The notes under the pieces were generated by a model. It did not search any database and was not told the DNA's origin. It saw only the letters and a list, made by a program, of their open reading frames with translations. A stretch of DNA of 16,243 nt, from positions 1-16,243 of the forward strand of contig JAKAFQ010000029.1 in the NCBI GenBank assembly GCA_021817875.1, in the 5' to 3' direction. Of the stretch, positions 1 to 8,142 are shown in pieces. The translations under genes were made by a program, and so were the position numbers. Origin of the DNA: Pseudomonadota bacterium. GTDB lineage: Bacteria > Pseudomonadota > Gammaproteobacteria > Steroidobacterales > Steroidobacteraceae. Within the stretch, counting starts at the first letter, position 1. Each line of letters starts with the position of its first letter.

Positions 1-19
1 GGCGCGGACGGCCGGGCAC

Positions 20-28
20 TGCTATCAT
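20..28 (+). promoter_or_regulatory. Possible extended -10 promoter upstream of SRP RNA
   Basis: The sequence TG-C-TATCAT has a TGn extension followed by a hexamer that matches TATAAT at 5 of 6 positions. The -35 region would lie at or beyond the window edge and cannot be judged. Transcription would begin near 35, about 75 nt before the mature SRP RNA, so a 5' precursor would need trimming. A second, weaker hexamer (AATGAT, 95-100) lies closer to the RNA but lacks a credible -35. This is a motif reading only. Confidence 0.35.
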
Positions 29-111
29 GGCGATCCCTGTCCCGACCTTCGTGCCGGCACGCACCGGGGCGTCGGGCGGGGCCTGGTTTTTCTGAATGAT
101 GTAGCTGCGGT

Positions 112-218
112 GGCCCGTATCGGCTACTCCGCGACGACCAGTCGTGAACCCCGTCAGGGCCGGAAGGCAGCAGCGGCAGCGGCGATGTCGGGTGCCGGAG
201 CACTCGCTGATGCGGGCC
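112..218 (+). ncRNA. ffs: Signal recognition particle RNA, small bacterial (4.5S) type
   Basis: This is the RNA core of the signal recognition particle. It binds Ffh and targets nascent membrane proteins to FtsY and the translocon. The diagnostic apical domain is present: a GGAA tetraloop (162-165) on a GCC/GGC stem, flanked by the conserved internal-loop strands GTCAGG (153-158) and AGCAG (169-173). The ends pair as GGCCCG (112-117) with CGGGCC (213-218), giving about 107 nt, close to the 114 nt of the E. coli RNA. Exact ends are inferred from this terminal helix. The gene lies 35 nt upstream of dnaX, a neighbourhood seen in other bacteria. No terminator with a T-run separates the two, so they may share a transcript. 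Confidence 0.9.
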
Positions 219-253
219 GCCTCCCTTTGGGGTCGAGATAGCCCGGGGCATCC

Positions 254-1840
254 ATGACCGAAACCTATACCGCACTGGCGCGCAAGTGGCGGCCGAGGAC
301 CTTTGCCGCGGTCGTCGGCCAGGATCACGTCCGCCGCGCATTGGTCAATGCGCTGCAGAGCGGTCGCGTGCACCACGCATTTCTCTTCACCGGCACCCGG
401 GGTGTCGGCAAGACCAGCATCGCGCGGCTGCTCGCCAAATGCCTCAATTGCGAGACCGGCGTCACCGCCGAGCCCTGCGGGCGCTGTCCGAGCTGCCTCG
501 AGATCGACGCCGGTCGCTTCGTCGACCTCATCGAGGTCGACGCCGCCTCTCGCACCAAAGTCGATGACACGCGCGAGATCCTGGACAACGTACAGTTCGC
601 TCCGACGCGGGGCCGATACAAGGTATACCTCATCGACGAGGTGCACATGCTTTCGGTCCACTCCTTCAACGCGCTGCTGAAGACGCTCGAGGAGCCGCCG
701 CCGCATGTGAAGTTCCTGCTCGCGACCACGGATCCACAGAAGCTGCCGGTGACAGTGTTGTCGCGTTGTCTGCAGTTCAACCTCAAGCGCATCCCCGCGG
801 CGCAGATTGCCGAGCACCTCAAGGCCGTGCTCGATCAGGAACACATGGAGTTCGAGCCGGCGGGCATCGCGCTGTTGGCGCAGGCCGCTGACGGCAGCAT
901 GCGCGATGGACTGTCCCTGCTCGATCAGCTCATCGCCTTCGGTGGCGGGCGTGCGGGCGAGGCCGAGGCGCGCGCCATGCTCGGCACGGTGGCACGCGAT
1001 CACGTCGTGCAACTCGCCGAGCGGCTCGCCGCGGCGGACGCGGCCGAGCTGATGCGCTTTGCTCAGTCGCTCGAGCAATGGGCGCCCGACTACGCGCAGG
1101 TGCTCGATGAGCTCGCATCGCTGCTGACGCGGGTGGCGATCAAACAGGTGGTGCGCGAGTACGAGGGAGATGAGCTGTATGATCCCGAGCTCGTCGCGCG
1201 TCTGGCCGGCTCGATCGGCGCGGAGGATCTGCAGCTGTACTATCAGACCGCCCTCATCGGCAGGCGCGATCTGGGCCTCGCGCCCGATCCGCGCACCGGT
1301 TTCGAGATGACGCTGCTGCGCATGCTGGCGTTCCGGCCTGCGGCGGAGGGCACCCGCCTCGCGCCGGTAGCGTCCCGCGGCGGCGGGCCCCGCGCTGCGC
1401 TCGGCGCCGAAGACTCCGTGCCGCGTGCGCAGACGAGCGCTGCGCCGTCTGAATCCGCGGCCGCAGGAGAATGGGGCGAGATCCTGGCGCAGCTCGATCT
1501 GCAGGGCGCGGCACGCCAGCTCGCCAGTCATTGTGCGCTGCTCGGGCGCGAGGGGGCGGTCGTGAAGCTCTCGATAGACCCGCGCAGCCGCGCGCTTCGA
1601 ACTGCCTCGCTCGAGGAAAAACTCGGGCAGGCGCTTTCGAGGCACTTCGGGCAGGCGATCCGCCTGGAGTTCACGACCGCAGGCGAGGCGGCCGAGACCC
1701 CGGCCCAGGCCCGGCAACGCGCCTCCGAGGAGCAGATCGAGGCGGCGCGCCGCGCCTTCGAGGCCGATCCGGGCGTGCAGGGATTCCGCGAGCGCTTCGG
1801 CGCCGCGCCCATCCCCGAGACCATACGGCCGGCGAATTGA
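254..1840 (+). CDS. dnaX: DNA polymerase III subunit tau (DnaX clamp-loader ATPase)
   Basis: DnaX is the ATPase of the clamp loader. It opens the beta clamp and, through its tau-specific C-terminus, tethers the polymerase alpha subunit and DnaB helicase. The 528-residue protein begins with the typical [11 protein letters not shown] segment. Walker A is GTRGVGKT (47-54), the zinc-module cysteines are at about 66, 75, 78 and 81, Walker B is LIDEVH (126-131), and the SRC arginine-finger motif is at 170-172. A low-complexity Ala/Pro/Gly linker (about 365-405) leads to a tau C-terminal domain from about 408 that ends in a typical IRP tail. It is shorter than E. coli tau (643 residues), mostly in the linker. 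I see no A-AAA-AAG slippery heptamer, so a frameshifted gamma product is not evident. The Shine-Dalgarno is weak (GGGG near 246). It is followed by ybaB and recR, the usual operon order. Confidence 0.97.
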   Translation: MTETYTALARKWRPRTFAAVVGQDHVRRALVNALQSGRVHHAFLFTGTRGVGKTSIARLLAKCLNCETGVTAEPCGRCPSCLEIDAGRFVDLIEVDAASRTKVDDTREILDNVQFAPTRGRYKVYLIDEVHMLSVHSFNALLKTLEEPPPHVKFLLATTDPQKLPVTVLSRCLQFNLKRIPAAQIAEHLKAVLDQEHMEFEPAGIALLAQAADGSMRDGLSLLDQLIAFGGGRAGEAEARAMLGTVARDHVVQLAERLAAADAAELMRFAQSLEQWAPDYAQVLDELASLLTRVAIKQVVREYEGDELYDPELVARLAGSIGAEDLQLYYQTALIGRRDLGLAPDPRTGFEMTLLRMLAFRPAAEGTRLAPVASRGGGPRAALGAEDSVPRAQTSAAPSESAAAGEWGEILAQLDLQGAARQLASHCALLGREGAVVKLSIDPRSRALRTASLEEKLGQALSRHFGQAIRLEFTTAGEAAETPAQARQRASEEQIEAARRAFEADPGVQGFRERFGAAPIPETIRPAN

Positions 1841-1853
1841 CATCCGCTCCCGC

Positions 1854-1895
1854 CTGAAGTCAGGAGATTTCCCCGGAGGCGAGCGGCCTCTTCAG
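1854..1895 (+). other. Inverted-repeat RNA structure in the dnaX-ybaB spacer
   Basis: CTGAA (1854-1858) can pair with TTCAG (1891-1895), and directly inside it GAGGC (1876-1880) pairs with GCCTC (1886-1890). The result is about 10 bp of helix with a 5'-side bulge and a 5-nt loop. It sits just upstream of the ybaB ribosome binding site (GAGGAG, 1907-1912). There is no T-run, so it is not a classical terminator. It could be an mRNA processing or stability element, or chance in G+C-rich DNA. Confidence 0.25.
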
Positions 1896-1919
1896 TCAAG
1901 ATCAGCGAGGAGCGACCTC

Positions 1920-2243
1920 ATGCGAGGCAATATCAACCAGCTCATGAAGCAGGCCCAGGCGATGCAGGCCAACATGCAGAAGATGCAGGAGCAGATCGCG
2001 GGCCTGGAAGTCGTCGGCGAGGCGGGCGGCGGCATGGTCAAGGTGACCATGAGCGGCCGGCACGAAGTGCGCCGCGTGCAGATCGAGCCCGCGGTGGTCG
2101 GTGACGACCGCGAGATGCTCGAGGACCTGATCGCCGCGGCGGTGAACGATGCGGTGCACAAGGTGGAGGCGCTGGTGCAGGAGAAGATGTCCTCCATGAC
2201 CGCGGGGCTGCAACTGCCGCCGGGGATGAAGCTGCCGTTCTAG
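1920..2243 (+). CDS. ybaB: YbaB/EbfC family nucleoid-associated DNA-binding protein
   Basis: This is a small DNA-binding protein of the YbaB/EbfC family, which forms dimers shaped like tweezers and associates with the nucleoid. The 107-residue length fits the family (109 in E. coli). The N-terminal half is a Gln/Met-rich helix ([16 protein letters not shown]), followed by the conserved [19 protein letters not shown] strand segment and a C-terminal helix rich in Val/Glu, ending in a [12 protein letters not shown] tail. A strong ribosome binding site, GAGGAG, lies 7 nt before the ATG and fixes the start. It lies between dnaX and recR, as in E. coli and many other bacteria, and is probably co-transcribed with them. 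Its exact cellular role in this operon is not settled for the family. Confidence 0.96.
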   Translation: MRGNINQLMKQAQAMQANMQKMQEQIAGLEVVGEAGGGMVKVTMSGRHEVRRVQIEPAVVGDDREMLEDLIAAAVNDAVHKVEALVQEKMSSMTAGLQLPPGMKLPF

Positions 2244-2384
2244 GCTCATGGCGCATCGGCTCCAGGACGCTCGCGGCGCGCAGCGCTCGCCGGGACGCCG
2301 GCTGTTTCGGGCGGCTGGCGAGCCGCGGTGCATGCGCGGGCCGGGCGTGCGGCCAAGGTCAGCCGCTGCTCAGCGGGTCGCCGC

Positions 2385-2981
2385 GTGAAGCACTCGCCTC
2401 GACTTGCGCAACTGATCGAGGCGCTGCGCGCACTGCCCGGCATCGGCCCGAAGAGCGCCCAGCGCATGGCGTTTCATCTGCTGCAGGACGGGCGCACCGC
2501 GGCGCACGTCCTCTCCCAGGCGATCGAGGCCGCGCTGGCTTCGGTGCAGCGCTGCCGGCGCTGCCGCATGTTCGCCGAGGAGGAGTTGTGTTCAATCTGC
2601 GCCGCGGCGCAGCGCGACGCGGCGCTGCTGTGCGTGGTCGAGTCGCCCGCCGATGTGCTCGCCATCGAGCACTCGGGCAGCTACCGGGGCCGCTACTTCG
2701 TGCTCATGGGACATCTCTCGCCGCTCGATGGCGTGGGACCGGAGCAGCTCGGGATGCGCGAACTCGAGGCGATTCTCGATGAGGGCGCCGTCCGCGAGCT
2801 GATCCTCGCCACCAATCCCACGGTCGAGGGCGAGGCGACCGCGCACTTTCTCGCCGAGCTCGCCGCCCGGCGCGGCCTCGCCGCCAGCCGCATTGCGCAC
2901 GGCGTGCCGATCGGGGGGGAGATCGAATACGTCGATGGCGGCACGCTGGCGCGCGCGCTTGCGGGCCGGCAGGCCGTCTGA
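2385..2981 (+). CDS. recR: Recombination mediator protein RecR
   Basis: RecR acts with RecF/RecO to load RecA at gapped DNA during recombinational repair. Numbered from the GTG at 2385, the 198-residue product has the N-terminal helix-hairpin-helix ([11 protein letters not shown], 17-27), a C4 zinc finger (C57, C60, C69, C72), and a Toprim domain starting near [13 protein letters not shown]. The conserved [11 protein letters not shown] and [11 protein letters not shown] blocks and a C-terminal [13 protein letters not shown] segment are present. I chose 2385 because homologs begin a few residues before the [12 protein letters not shown] segment. An in-frame GTG at 2328 would add 19 Arg/Ala-rich residues not seen in E. 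coli RecR. Neither start has a strong Shine-Dalgarno. A small hairpin (2363-2376) precedes the chosen start. The gene ends 6 bp before the convergent rsgA stop codon. Confidence 0.96.
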   Translation: MKHSPRLAQLIEALRALPGIGPKSAQRMAFHLLQDGRTAAHVLSQAIEAALASVQRCRRCRMFAEEELCSICAAAQRDAALLCVVESPADVLAIEHSGSYRGRYFVLMGHLSPLDGVGPEQLGMRELEAILDEGAVRELILATNPTVEGEATAHFLAELAARRGLAASRIAHGVPIGGEIEYVDGGTLARALAGRQAV

Positions 2982-2987
2982 GGGCGA

Positions 2988-3905
2988 CTAGCGTCGCGCC
3001 TTCGGACCCTGAGCCTCCTGCAGCGTCTCGCGCAGGCGGCGCAGCCGCCGGTAGCTCTCGTACCGTCGCGGGTGGATCGCCCCGGTCTCGAGGCCCGCGC
3101 GTACCGCGCAGTCCGGCTCGCGAAAATGCCGGCAGTCGAGAAAGCGGCAGCCCGCCGCAAGCCGCGCAATCTCGACGAACCCGAGATCCCGGGACTCGAG
3201 GTGCTCGACGGCGGGCGCGAAGTCGCGCACCCCCGGGGAGTCCACCAGCTGCCCGCCTTCCGGCAGGTCGAACAGACGCGAAGCGGTGGTCGTGTGACGG
3301 CCTTCGGTGGCGCGCATCAGACCGCCGACCATGATCTCGGCGCCCGGGACGAGGTGGCGCGCGAGCGATGATTTGCCGACGCCCGACTGTCCCACCAGGG
3401 CCGTGATGCCCGCGGCGCAGGCGGCGCGCAATGCCGGCATGCCCTCACCGCCCGACGCCGAGGTGCCGATCCAGGGATAACCGGCCGCCGCGTACGCCTG
3501 CAACTGCTGCTGCAGCGCCGCGTCGGGCGTGAGGTCGGCCTTGTTGAGGACGATCGAGGCGGCGATGCCGGCCGAGTGCGCCGCGGCCAGATAGCGATCC
3601 GCGATGAACAGGTCGGGCTGCGGCAGCGGCGCGATGACGACCAACAGCCGGCTGAGGTTGGCCAGAACCGGCTCAGAGCCGCCGCGCACGTTCGAGCGGT
3701 ACAGCACCGTGCGCCTGGGCAATACCTCGAGCACGTGGACTTCGGCGTGATGCGCATCCTGACGGCAACGCACTTCGTCGCCGCACACGATGGTCAGTCC
3801 GCGCCCGAATGGGCGGGCCTTGAGCTGATGCCCATGCGGGTCGCGCACCAGCAGGTGCCGGCCGAACGCGGCGATCACCTGCGCTTGGAACGTTGCTACA
3901 CTCAT
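2988..3905 (-). CDS. rsgA: Ribosome small-subunit biogenesis GTPase RsgA
   Basis: RsgA (YjeQ) is a circularly permuted GTPase that checks late maturation of the 30S subunit. The 305-residue product begins with an OB-fold RNA-binding region. The G motifs then appear in permuted order: G4 NKAD (121-124), the P-loop GQSGVGKS (172-179), and DSPGVRDF as G3. It ends with the zinc site C253-x4-C258-x-H260-x5-C266 and an Arg-rich tail. The ATG at 3905 was chosen because the OB-fold starts immediately after it; longer versions run into orn on the opposite strand. It is somewhat shorter than the E. coli protein (350 residues), which has a longer N-terminus. It diverges from orn across 42 bp, the arrangement known from E. 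coli, and converges on recR. Confidence 0.96.
   Translation of the reverse strand: MSVATFQAQVIAAFGRHLLVRDPHGHQLKARPFGRGLTIVCGDEVRCRQDAHHAEVHVLEVLPRRTVLYRSNVRGGSEPVLANLSRLLVVIAPLPQPDLFIADRYLAAAHSAGIAASIVLNKADLTPDAALQQQLQAYAAAGYPWIGTSASGGEGMPALRAACAAGITALVGQSGVGKSSLARHLVPGAEIMVGGLMRATEGRHTTTASRLFDLPEGGQLVDSPGVRDFAPAVEHLESRDLGFVEIARLAAGCRFLDCRHFREPDCAVRAGLETGAIHPRRYESYRRLRRLRETLQEAQGPKARR
3894..3902 (+). promoter_or_regulatory. Possible extended -10 promoter for orn
   Basis: TG-C-TACACT forms an extended -10 with 4 of 6 matches to TATAAT. It lies inside the first codons of the oppositely oriented rsgA. Transcription would start near 3909 and give a leader of about 39 nt before the orn ATG. The -35 region is poor, which is tolerated when a TGn extension is present. 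The call rests on the motif alone. Confidence 0.35.
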
Positions 3906-3947
3906 GGGGCGGCGATCATCCCCCACTGCAACGGCCGCGGAGCGAGC

Positions 3948-4505
3948 ATGCCGAGCGCCGAGCACCTGATCTGGATCGACCTGGAGATGACGGGCCTCAG
4001 GCCCGATACCGACGTCATCATCGAAATCGCCACCATTGTCACCGACCGGGAGCTCCACGTGCTCGCCGAAGGGCCGGTGATGGCCGTGCACCACGGCGAG
4101 GAGGCGCTGGCCGCCATGGACGAGTGGAACCGCACACAGCATGGCGGCTCGGGGCTGCTCGCGCGGGTGCGCTCCAGCACGATCGACACGGCGCAGGCGG
4201 AGGCGCGCACGCTGGAGTTCCTCTCGCCGCTGGTGACCGCGGGCGCATCACCCATGTGCGGCAACAGCATCTGCCAGGACCGGCGCTTCCTCGCCCGCCA
4301 CATGCCGCGGCTGGAGCGCTTTTTCCACTACCGCAATCTGGACGTGAGCACGCTGAAGGAACTGGCGCGTCGCTGGGCGCCGGCGGTCGGCGCCGGATTC
4401 GCGAAGCAGGATGCGCACCTGGCACTGGCCGATATCCGGGAATCGATCCGCGAGCTGCAGTACTACCGCGAGAAGCTGTTCCTGCCGGCTTACCGCGGCG
4501 GCTGA
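3948..4505 (+). CDS. orn: Oligoribonuclease (3'-5' exoribonuclease, DEDDh)
   Basis: Orn degrades very short RNAs to mononucleotides. In gammaproteobacteria it is needed to clear dinucleotides such as pGpG from c-di-GMP turnover. The 185-residue length matches E. coli Orn (181). The DEDDh metal-binding set is visible: D11 and E13 in [10 protein letters not shown]111 in CQDRRFL, and H157 and D162 in DAHLALADI. The family-typical [31 protein letters not shown] and [10 protein letters not shown] segments are also present. The ATG at 3948 has GGAG nearby (3939-3942). The gene diverges from rsgA, and its 3' end faces the ppsA stop codon across 80 bp in which I see no T-tailed terminator. Confidence 0.97.
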   Translation: MPSAEHLIWIDLEMTGLRPDTDVIIEIATIVTDRELHVLAEGPVMAVHHGEEALAAMDEWNRTQHGGSGLLARVRSSTIDTAQAEARTLEFLSPLVTAGASPMCGNSICQDRRFLARHMPRLERFFHYRNLDVSTLKELARRWAPAVGAGFAKQDAHLALADIRESIRELQYYREKLFLPAYRGG

Positions 4506-4585
4506 TCAGCCCACCGCGCGGCCGGCGCGTCCGCGCCCGGCGCGCGACCGACCGCGATGCCAGACGGCCGCTCACAGCCAGCCGC

Positions 4586-6949
4586 TCAGGCGCGGCCGTC
4601 GCCCGCCAGGAACAACCACGTCTCGATCACCGTGTCAGGATTCAGCGAGAGGCTCTCGATGCCCTGATCGACCAGCCAACGTGCCAGGTCCGGATGGTCC
4701 GAGGGTCCCTGGCCGCAGATCCCGATGTATTTCCCCCGGGCGCGACACGCGGCAATCGCCATGCCGATCAGGCGCCGCACCGCCTCGTCCCGTTCGTCGA
4801 ATTGCTTGGCGATGATGGCCGAATCCCGATCCAGGCCGAGCGTGAGCTGTGTCAGGTCGTTCGAGCCGATCGACATGCCGTCGAAGTGCTCGAGGTACTG
4901 TTCGGCGAGCAGCGCATTGGTCGGCAGCTCGCACATCATGATGACCTTCAGGCCGTGCTCGCCGCGTTTCAGGCCGTTCTCGGCCAGCAGGCCGGTCACC
5001 AGGCGCGCCTCATTCACGCTGCGCACGAACGGCACCATGATCTGGACGTTGGTGAGCCCCATCTGCTCGCGCACGCGCCGGATGGCACGGCATTCCAGCT
5101 CGAAGCAGGGTCTGAAACCCTCGTCCACGTAGCGCGCGGCGCCGCGGAAGCCGAGCATGGGGTTTTCCTCGTGCGGCTCGTAGCGGCTGCCGCCGATGAG
5201 GTTGGCGTATTCGTTGGATTTGAAGTCCGAGAGGCGCACGATCACCGGTTCCGGCGCGAAGGCCGCCGCGATCTGGGCGATGCCTTCGGAGAGCTTTTCC
5301 ACGTAGAAGCCGACCGGATCGTCGTAGCCCGCCATCTGCGCGCGGATCTGTTCCTGCAGGGCGCCGTCGAGGCGCTCGTACTCGAGCAGGGCGCGCGGAT
5401 GCACGCCGATCATACGGTTGATGATGAACTCCAGGCGCGCGAGCCCCACGCCGCGATTGGGAATGCCCGCGAAGTCGAAGGCGCGGTCCGGATTGCCGAC
5501 ATTCATCATGATCTTCACGGCAATCTTCGGCAGCGAGTCGAGTTCGATCAGTCGCCGCTCGAACTCCAGAATGCCCTCGTAGACATGGCCCGTGTCGCCC
5601 TCGGCGCACGAGACGGTGACCGGCTGTCCTTCACCGATGCGCTGCGTGGCATCGGCGCAACCGACCACCGCGGGAATGCCGAGTTCACGGGCGATGATGG
5701 CCGCATGACAGGTGCGGCCGCCGCGGTTGGTCACGATGGCCGACGCGCGCTTCATGACCGGCTCCCAGTCGGGATCGGTCATATCGGCGACGAGCACATC
5801 GCCCGCCTGAACGCGGGCCATCTCCTCGACGCCGCGGATGATGCGCGCCGGTCCCGCCCCGATGCGCTGGCCGATGCTGCGGCCCGTGGCGAGCACGCGG
5901 CCCCGCGATCTCAGCGAGAAGCGCTGAATGGTGCGCCCGGCGCGGCTCTGCACGGTTTCCGGGCGGGCCTGCAGGATGAAGATCCGGCCGCTCTCGCCAT
6001 CCTTGCCCCACTCGATGTCCATGGGCTTGCCGTAGTGGTCCTCGATGATGAGCGCCTGGCGCGCAAGCGCGACGAGGTCGGCCTCCGAGAGGCAGAAGCG
6101 CAGGCGTTCGTCCCGGGGCACCTCGACGGTGCGTACCCGTGCGTCGGATTCCACCGGCGCGTATACCATCTTGATGGCCTTGGCGCCGAGGTTACGGCGC
6201 AGCACCGCCGCTCTGCCGGCGCGTACCGCCGGCTTGTAGAGGTAGAACTCGTCGGGATTGACCGCGCCCTGTACGACGGTCTCACCGAGGCCGTAGGAAG
6301 CGGTGATGAATACGACGTCCCGGAAGCCCGAGTCGGTGTCGAGGGTGAACATCACGCCGCTGGAGCCGAGGTCGCTGCGCACCATGTGCTGCACGCCCGC
6401 GGAAAGCGCCACGGCATCGTGACTGAAGCCCTGATGGACGCGGTAGGCGATCGCCCGGTCGTTGAACAGCGAGGCGAACACCTCGTGCATGGCCTGCAGC
6501 ACCTGTGTCTCGCCGCGCACGTTCAGAAACGTTTCCTGCTGTCCGGCGAAGGATGCTTCGGGAAGATCCTCGGCGGTGGCCGAGGAGCGCACCGCGACCG
6601 CGATCGCGGCGCCGGCGCTCATGCGCGCCAGCTCGTCCCTGACCGCCTGTTGGAGCTCGGGCGGGAAGGGCGTCGAGAGTATCCACTGGCGAATGCGTGC
6701 GCCCGAAACCGCGAGGCGGGCGACATCATCCACATCGAGAGAGGCAAGCTCCGCACGGATGCGCGCGTCGAGCCCGTCCTGCCTGAGAAACTGCCGGAAG
6801 GCGTGCGCCGTGGTGGCGAATCCGCCGGGAACGTGCACGCCGAGCCGGGCGAGTGAGCCGATCATCTCGCCCAGGGAGGCGTTCTTGCCACCCACGGTCT
6901 CGATGTCGCCCATTCCTAACCGCTCGAAGGGAATGACGTATGCGTCCAA
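4586..6949 (-). CDS. ppsA: Phosphoenolpyruvate synthase (pyruvate, water dikinase)
   Basis: PpsA converts pyruvate and ATP to phosphoenolpyruvate, AMP and phosphate, the entry step of gluconeogenesis from three-carbon substrates. At 787 residues it matches E. coli PpsA (792). In order it has an N-terminal ATP-binding domain ([30 protein letters not shown]), the phosphohistidine swivel domain with catalytic H415 in RGGRTCHAA, and the C-terminal PEP/pyruvate barrel with C745 in [10 protein letters not shown]. The start is read as TTG at 6949: it has a GGGAGGT ribosome binding site (6966-6960) and gives an N-terminus aligned with E. coli. The first downstream ATG (6913) would remove conserved residues, and a GTG at 6982 would add 11. 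Divergence from ppsR suggests the usual post-translational control by phosphorylation of a threonine near the catalytic histidine (TCH). Confidence 0.96.
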   Translation of the reverse strand: MDAYVIPFERLGMGDIETVGGKNASLGEMIGSLARLGVHVPGGFATTAHAFRQFLRQDGLDARIRAELASLDVDDVARLAVSGARIRQWILSTPFPPELQQAVRDELARMSAGAAIAVAVRSSATAEDLPEASFAGQQETFLNVRGETQVLQAMHEVFASLFNDRAIAYRVHQGFSHDAVALSAGVQHMVRSDLGSSGVMFTLDTDSGFRDVVFITASYGLGETVVQGAVNPDEFYLYKPAVRAGRAAVLRRNLGAKAIKMVYAPVESDARVRTVEVPRDERLRFCLSEADLVALARQALIIEDHYGKPMDIEWGKDGESGRIFILQARPETVQSRAGRTIQRFSLRSRGRVLATGRSIGQRIGAGPARIIRGVEEMARVQAGDVLVADMTDPDWEPVMKRASAIVTNRGGRTCHAAIIARELGIPAVVGCADATQRIGEGQPVTVSCAEGDTGHVYEGILEFERRLIELDSLPKIAVKIMMNVGNPDRAFDFAGIPNRGVGLARLEFIINRMIGVHPRALLEYERLDGALQEQIRAQMAGYDDPVGFYVEKLSEGIAQIAAAFAPEPVIVRLSDFKSNEYANLIGGSRYEPHEENPMLGFRGAARYVDEGFRPCFELECRAIRRVREQMGLTNVQIMVPFVRSVNEARLVTGLLAENGLKRGEHGLKVIMMCELPTNALLAEQYLEHFDGMSIGSNDLTQLTLGLDRDSAIIAKQFDERDEAVRRLIGMAIAACRARGKYIGICGQGPSDHPDLARWLVDQGIESLSLNPDTVIETWLFLAGDGRA

Positions 6950-6959
6950 GGTGAAGGGA

Positions 6960-6966
6960 ACCTCCC
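6960..6966 (-). promoter_or_regulatory. Ribosome binding site deciding the ppsA start
   Basis: GGGAGGT on the minus strand is the only strong Shine-Dalgarno near the ppsA N-terminus. It lies 10 nt before a TTG codon (6949), so a TTG start is favoured over the in-frame GTG at 6982 and the ATG at 6913. Confidence 0.55.
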
Positions 6967-7163
6967 ATTGCCCGACGCGCACTCGCGACGGAGGCGGATT
7001 TCGCCTACGGCCAGGCGCAACCGCCAAAGTGTACTCGATGTGCGCGCGGCAGGAGCGCCGCCAGTGCGCCCCGGGCCCACGGCAGGCTCCGTGGTCCGGT
7101 GCTTGCTCCGCGCCGCGCGCGGTGGAACACTGGCTTCCATCGACCGCAACCGAGCTTCGCGCC
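6967..7163. other. Divergent ppsA-ppsR intergenic region
   Basis: This region must carry the promoters for both divergent genes but shows no clear consensus pair. For ppsA, a TACACT-like -10 can be read on the minus strand (AGTGTA near 7034-7039 on the plus strand) without a good -35. For ppsR, a TTGCTC near 7104 has only a poor -10 partner 17 nt downstream. No repeat array or conserved RNA is visible. Plus-strand reading frames here are low-complexity extensions, not an extra gene. Confidence 0.3.
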
Positions 7164-7985
7164 GTGAGCCGACGAACCGTGTTCTTCGTTTCGGACCAGA
7201 CGGGGGTCACCGCGGAAACGCTGGGTCACAGCCTCATGACCCAGTTCGAGGGACTGCAGTATCGTTCAGTGACTTTGCCATTTGTCTCGAGTCTTGACAA
7301 GGCCGAGGAGGCGGCGCGGCGCATCGACCGCGCCGCGGCCGAGGACGGCCTGCGCCCGATCGTCTTCAGCACCATGGTGCAGGACGAATTGCGCGAGGTG
7401 GTGCGCCGCTCGAACGGCCTGTGCCTGGACTTTTTCGCCGCGTTCGTCGGCCCGCTCGAACAGGAACTCAACACCCGCTCGACGCACCGCGCCGGTCGGG
7501 CGCACGGCATCGCCGATCTGTCGGCCTACACGGCGCGTATCAACGCCACCAACTTCGCGCTCGCCAATGATGACGGTACCGGCGGTGATTACGCGCAAGC
7601 CGATGTCATCCTGATCGGCGTGTCCCGTTCCGGCAAGACTCCCACCTGCCTGTACATGGCGCTGCAGTACGGGGTATTCGCCGCCAATTACCCGCTCACC
7701 GAGGAGGATCTGGAATCGAGCCGGCTGCCGCGGCGCCTCGAGGCGCATCGGGACAAACTCTATGCGCTCACCATCAAGCCCGAGCGGCTGCAGCAGATCC
7801 GCAACGAGCGTCGGCCGCAGAGCCGCTATGCCTCGGCGCAGCAGGTGCGCTACGAGCTGCGGGCGGCCGAGGGGCTGTTTTCCCGCCAGGGCATCCCCTC
7901 GCTCGATACCACGGAGTGTTCCATCGAGGAAATCGCCAGCCGCATTCTCAACACCACGGGCATCGAGCGGCGGCTGCGTCCGTGA
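7164..7985 (+). CDS. ppsR: PEP synthase regulatory protein (bifunctional kinase/pyrophosphorylase, DUF299)
   Basis: PpsR inactivates PEP synthase by ADP-dependent phosphorylation of an active-site threonine and reactivates it by phosphate-dependent dephosphorylation. The 273-residue product matches E. coli PpsR (277) along its length. It opens with [20 protein letters not shown], has the P-loop-like GVSRSGKT (152-159) followed by [11 protein letters not shown], and then the [23 protein letters not shown] and C-terminal [10 protein letters not shown] blocks. I chose the GTG at 7164 because homologs start a few residues before the FVSD strand. Upstream in-frame starts (for example an ATG near 7038) would add Arg/Pro/Cys-rich residues without homolog support. 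It lies head-to-head with its target gene ppsA. Confidence 0.95.
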   Translation: MSRRTVFFVSDQTGVTAETLGHSLMTQFEGLQYRSVTLPFVSSLDKAEEAARRIDRAAAEDGLRPIVFSTMVQDELREVVRRSNGLCLDFFAAFVGPLEQELNTRSTHRAGRAHGIADLSAYTARINATNFALANDDGTGGDYAQADVILIGVSRSGKTPTCLYMALQYGVFAANYPLTEEDLESSRLPRRLEAHRDKLYALTIKPERLQQIRNERRPQSRYASAQQVRYELRAAEGLFSRQGIPSLDTTECSIEEIASRILNTTGIERRLRP

Positions 7986-8066
7986 CCGGCGACGGTCCAG
8001 CACCTGCGGCGGCGAGTTGCGGCGTGCTCGCGGCGGGTATCGGCGCCCGGACAGGGACGCGGTTCG

Positions 8067-8112
8067 TTTGCATGAAATTTGCACACGCTGCGCGCGGCCA
8101 GGATGGTTTGCA
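8067..8112 (+). repeat. Three direct copies of TTTGCA upstream of the DUF1249 gene
   Basis: TTTGCA occurs at 8067-8072, 8078-8083 and 8107-8112. The first two are 11 bp apart, one helical turn, and the third overlaps the -35 hexamer of the promoter ahead of the DUF1249 gene. Such A/T-rich words stand out in this G+C-rich DNA. They could be operator half-sites, or remnants of overlapping promoters. Confidence 0.3.
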
Positions 8113-8135
8113 CTGTCATCTCTCTCGGTTATAGT
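8108..8135 (+). promoter_or_regulatory. Sigma70-type promoter for the DUF1249 gene
   Basis: TTGCAC (8108-8113) and TATAGT (8130-8135) are separated by 16 bp and match the -35 and -10 consensus at 5 of 6 and 5 of 6 positions. It is the best promoter in the window. The -10 ends 7 nt before the ATG at 8143, so the predicted start of transcription falls on or next to the start codon and leaves no room for a ribosome binding site. Confidence 0.6.
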
Positions 8136-8142
8136 CGCAGCG

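Noticed and set aside
41..91. Possible terminator upstream of the SRP RNA (CCCGAC/GTCGGG stem followed later by five T)
   Set aside because: The loop is 24 nt and 10 other bases lie between the stem and the T-run, so it does not fit an intrinsic terminator. No tRNA cloverleaf could be folded here either.
1615..1622. A-rich stretch in dnaX as a programmed -1 frameshift site
   Set aside because: Codons read GAG GAA AAA CTC. The heptamer G-GAA-AAA does not allow good re-pairing in the -1 frame, and the site is inside the tau C-terminal domain, later than the gamma/tau boundary.
2328..2384. Longer recR start at GTG 2328
   Set aside because: The 19 extra residues are Arg/Ala-rich and absent from E. 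coli RecR, and no clear ribosome binding site supports them.
3893..6856. A plus-strand open frame of about 987 codons running through orn and antisense to ppsA
   Set aside because: It lies opposite or out of frame with two unmistakable conserved enzymes, its translation is His/Arg/Ala/Asp-rich without domains, and long antisense frames are expected when third positions are nearly all G or C.
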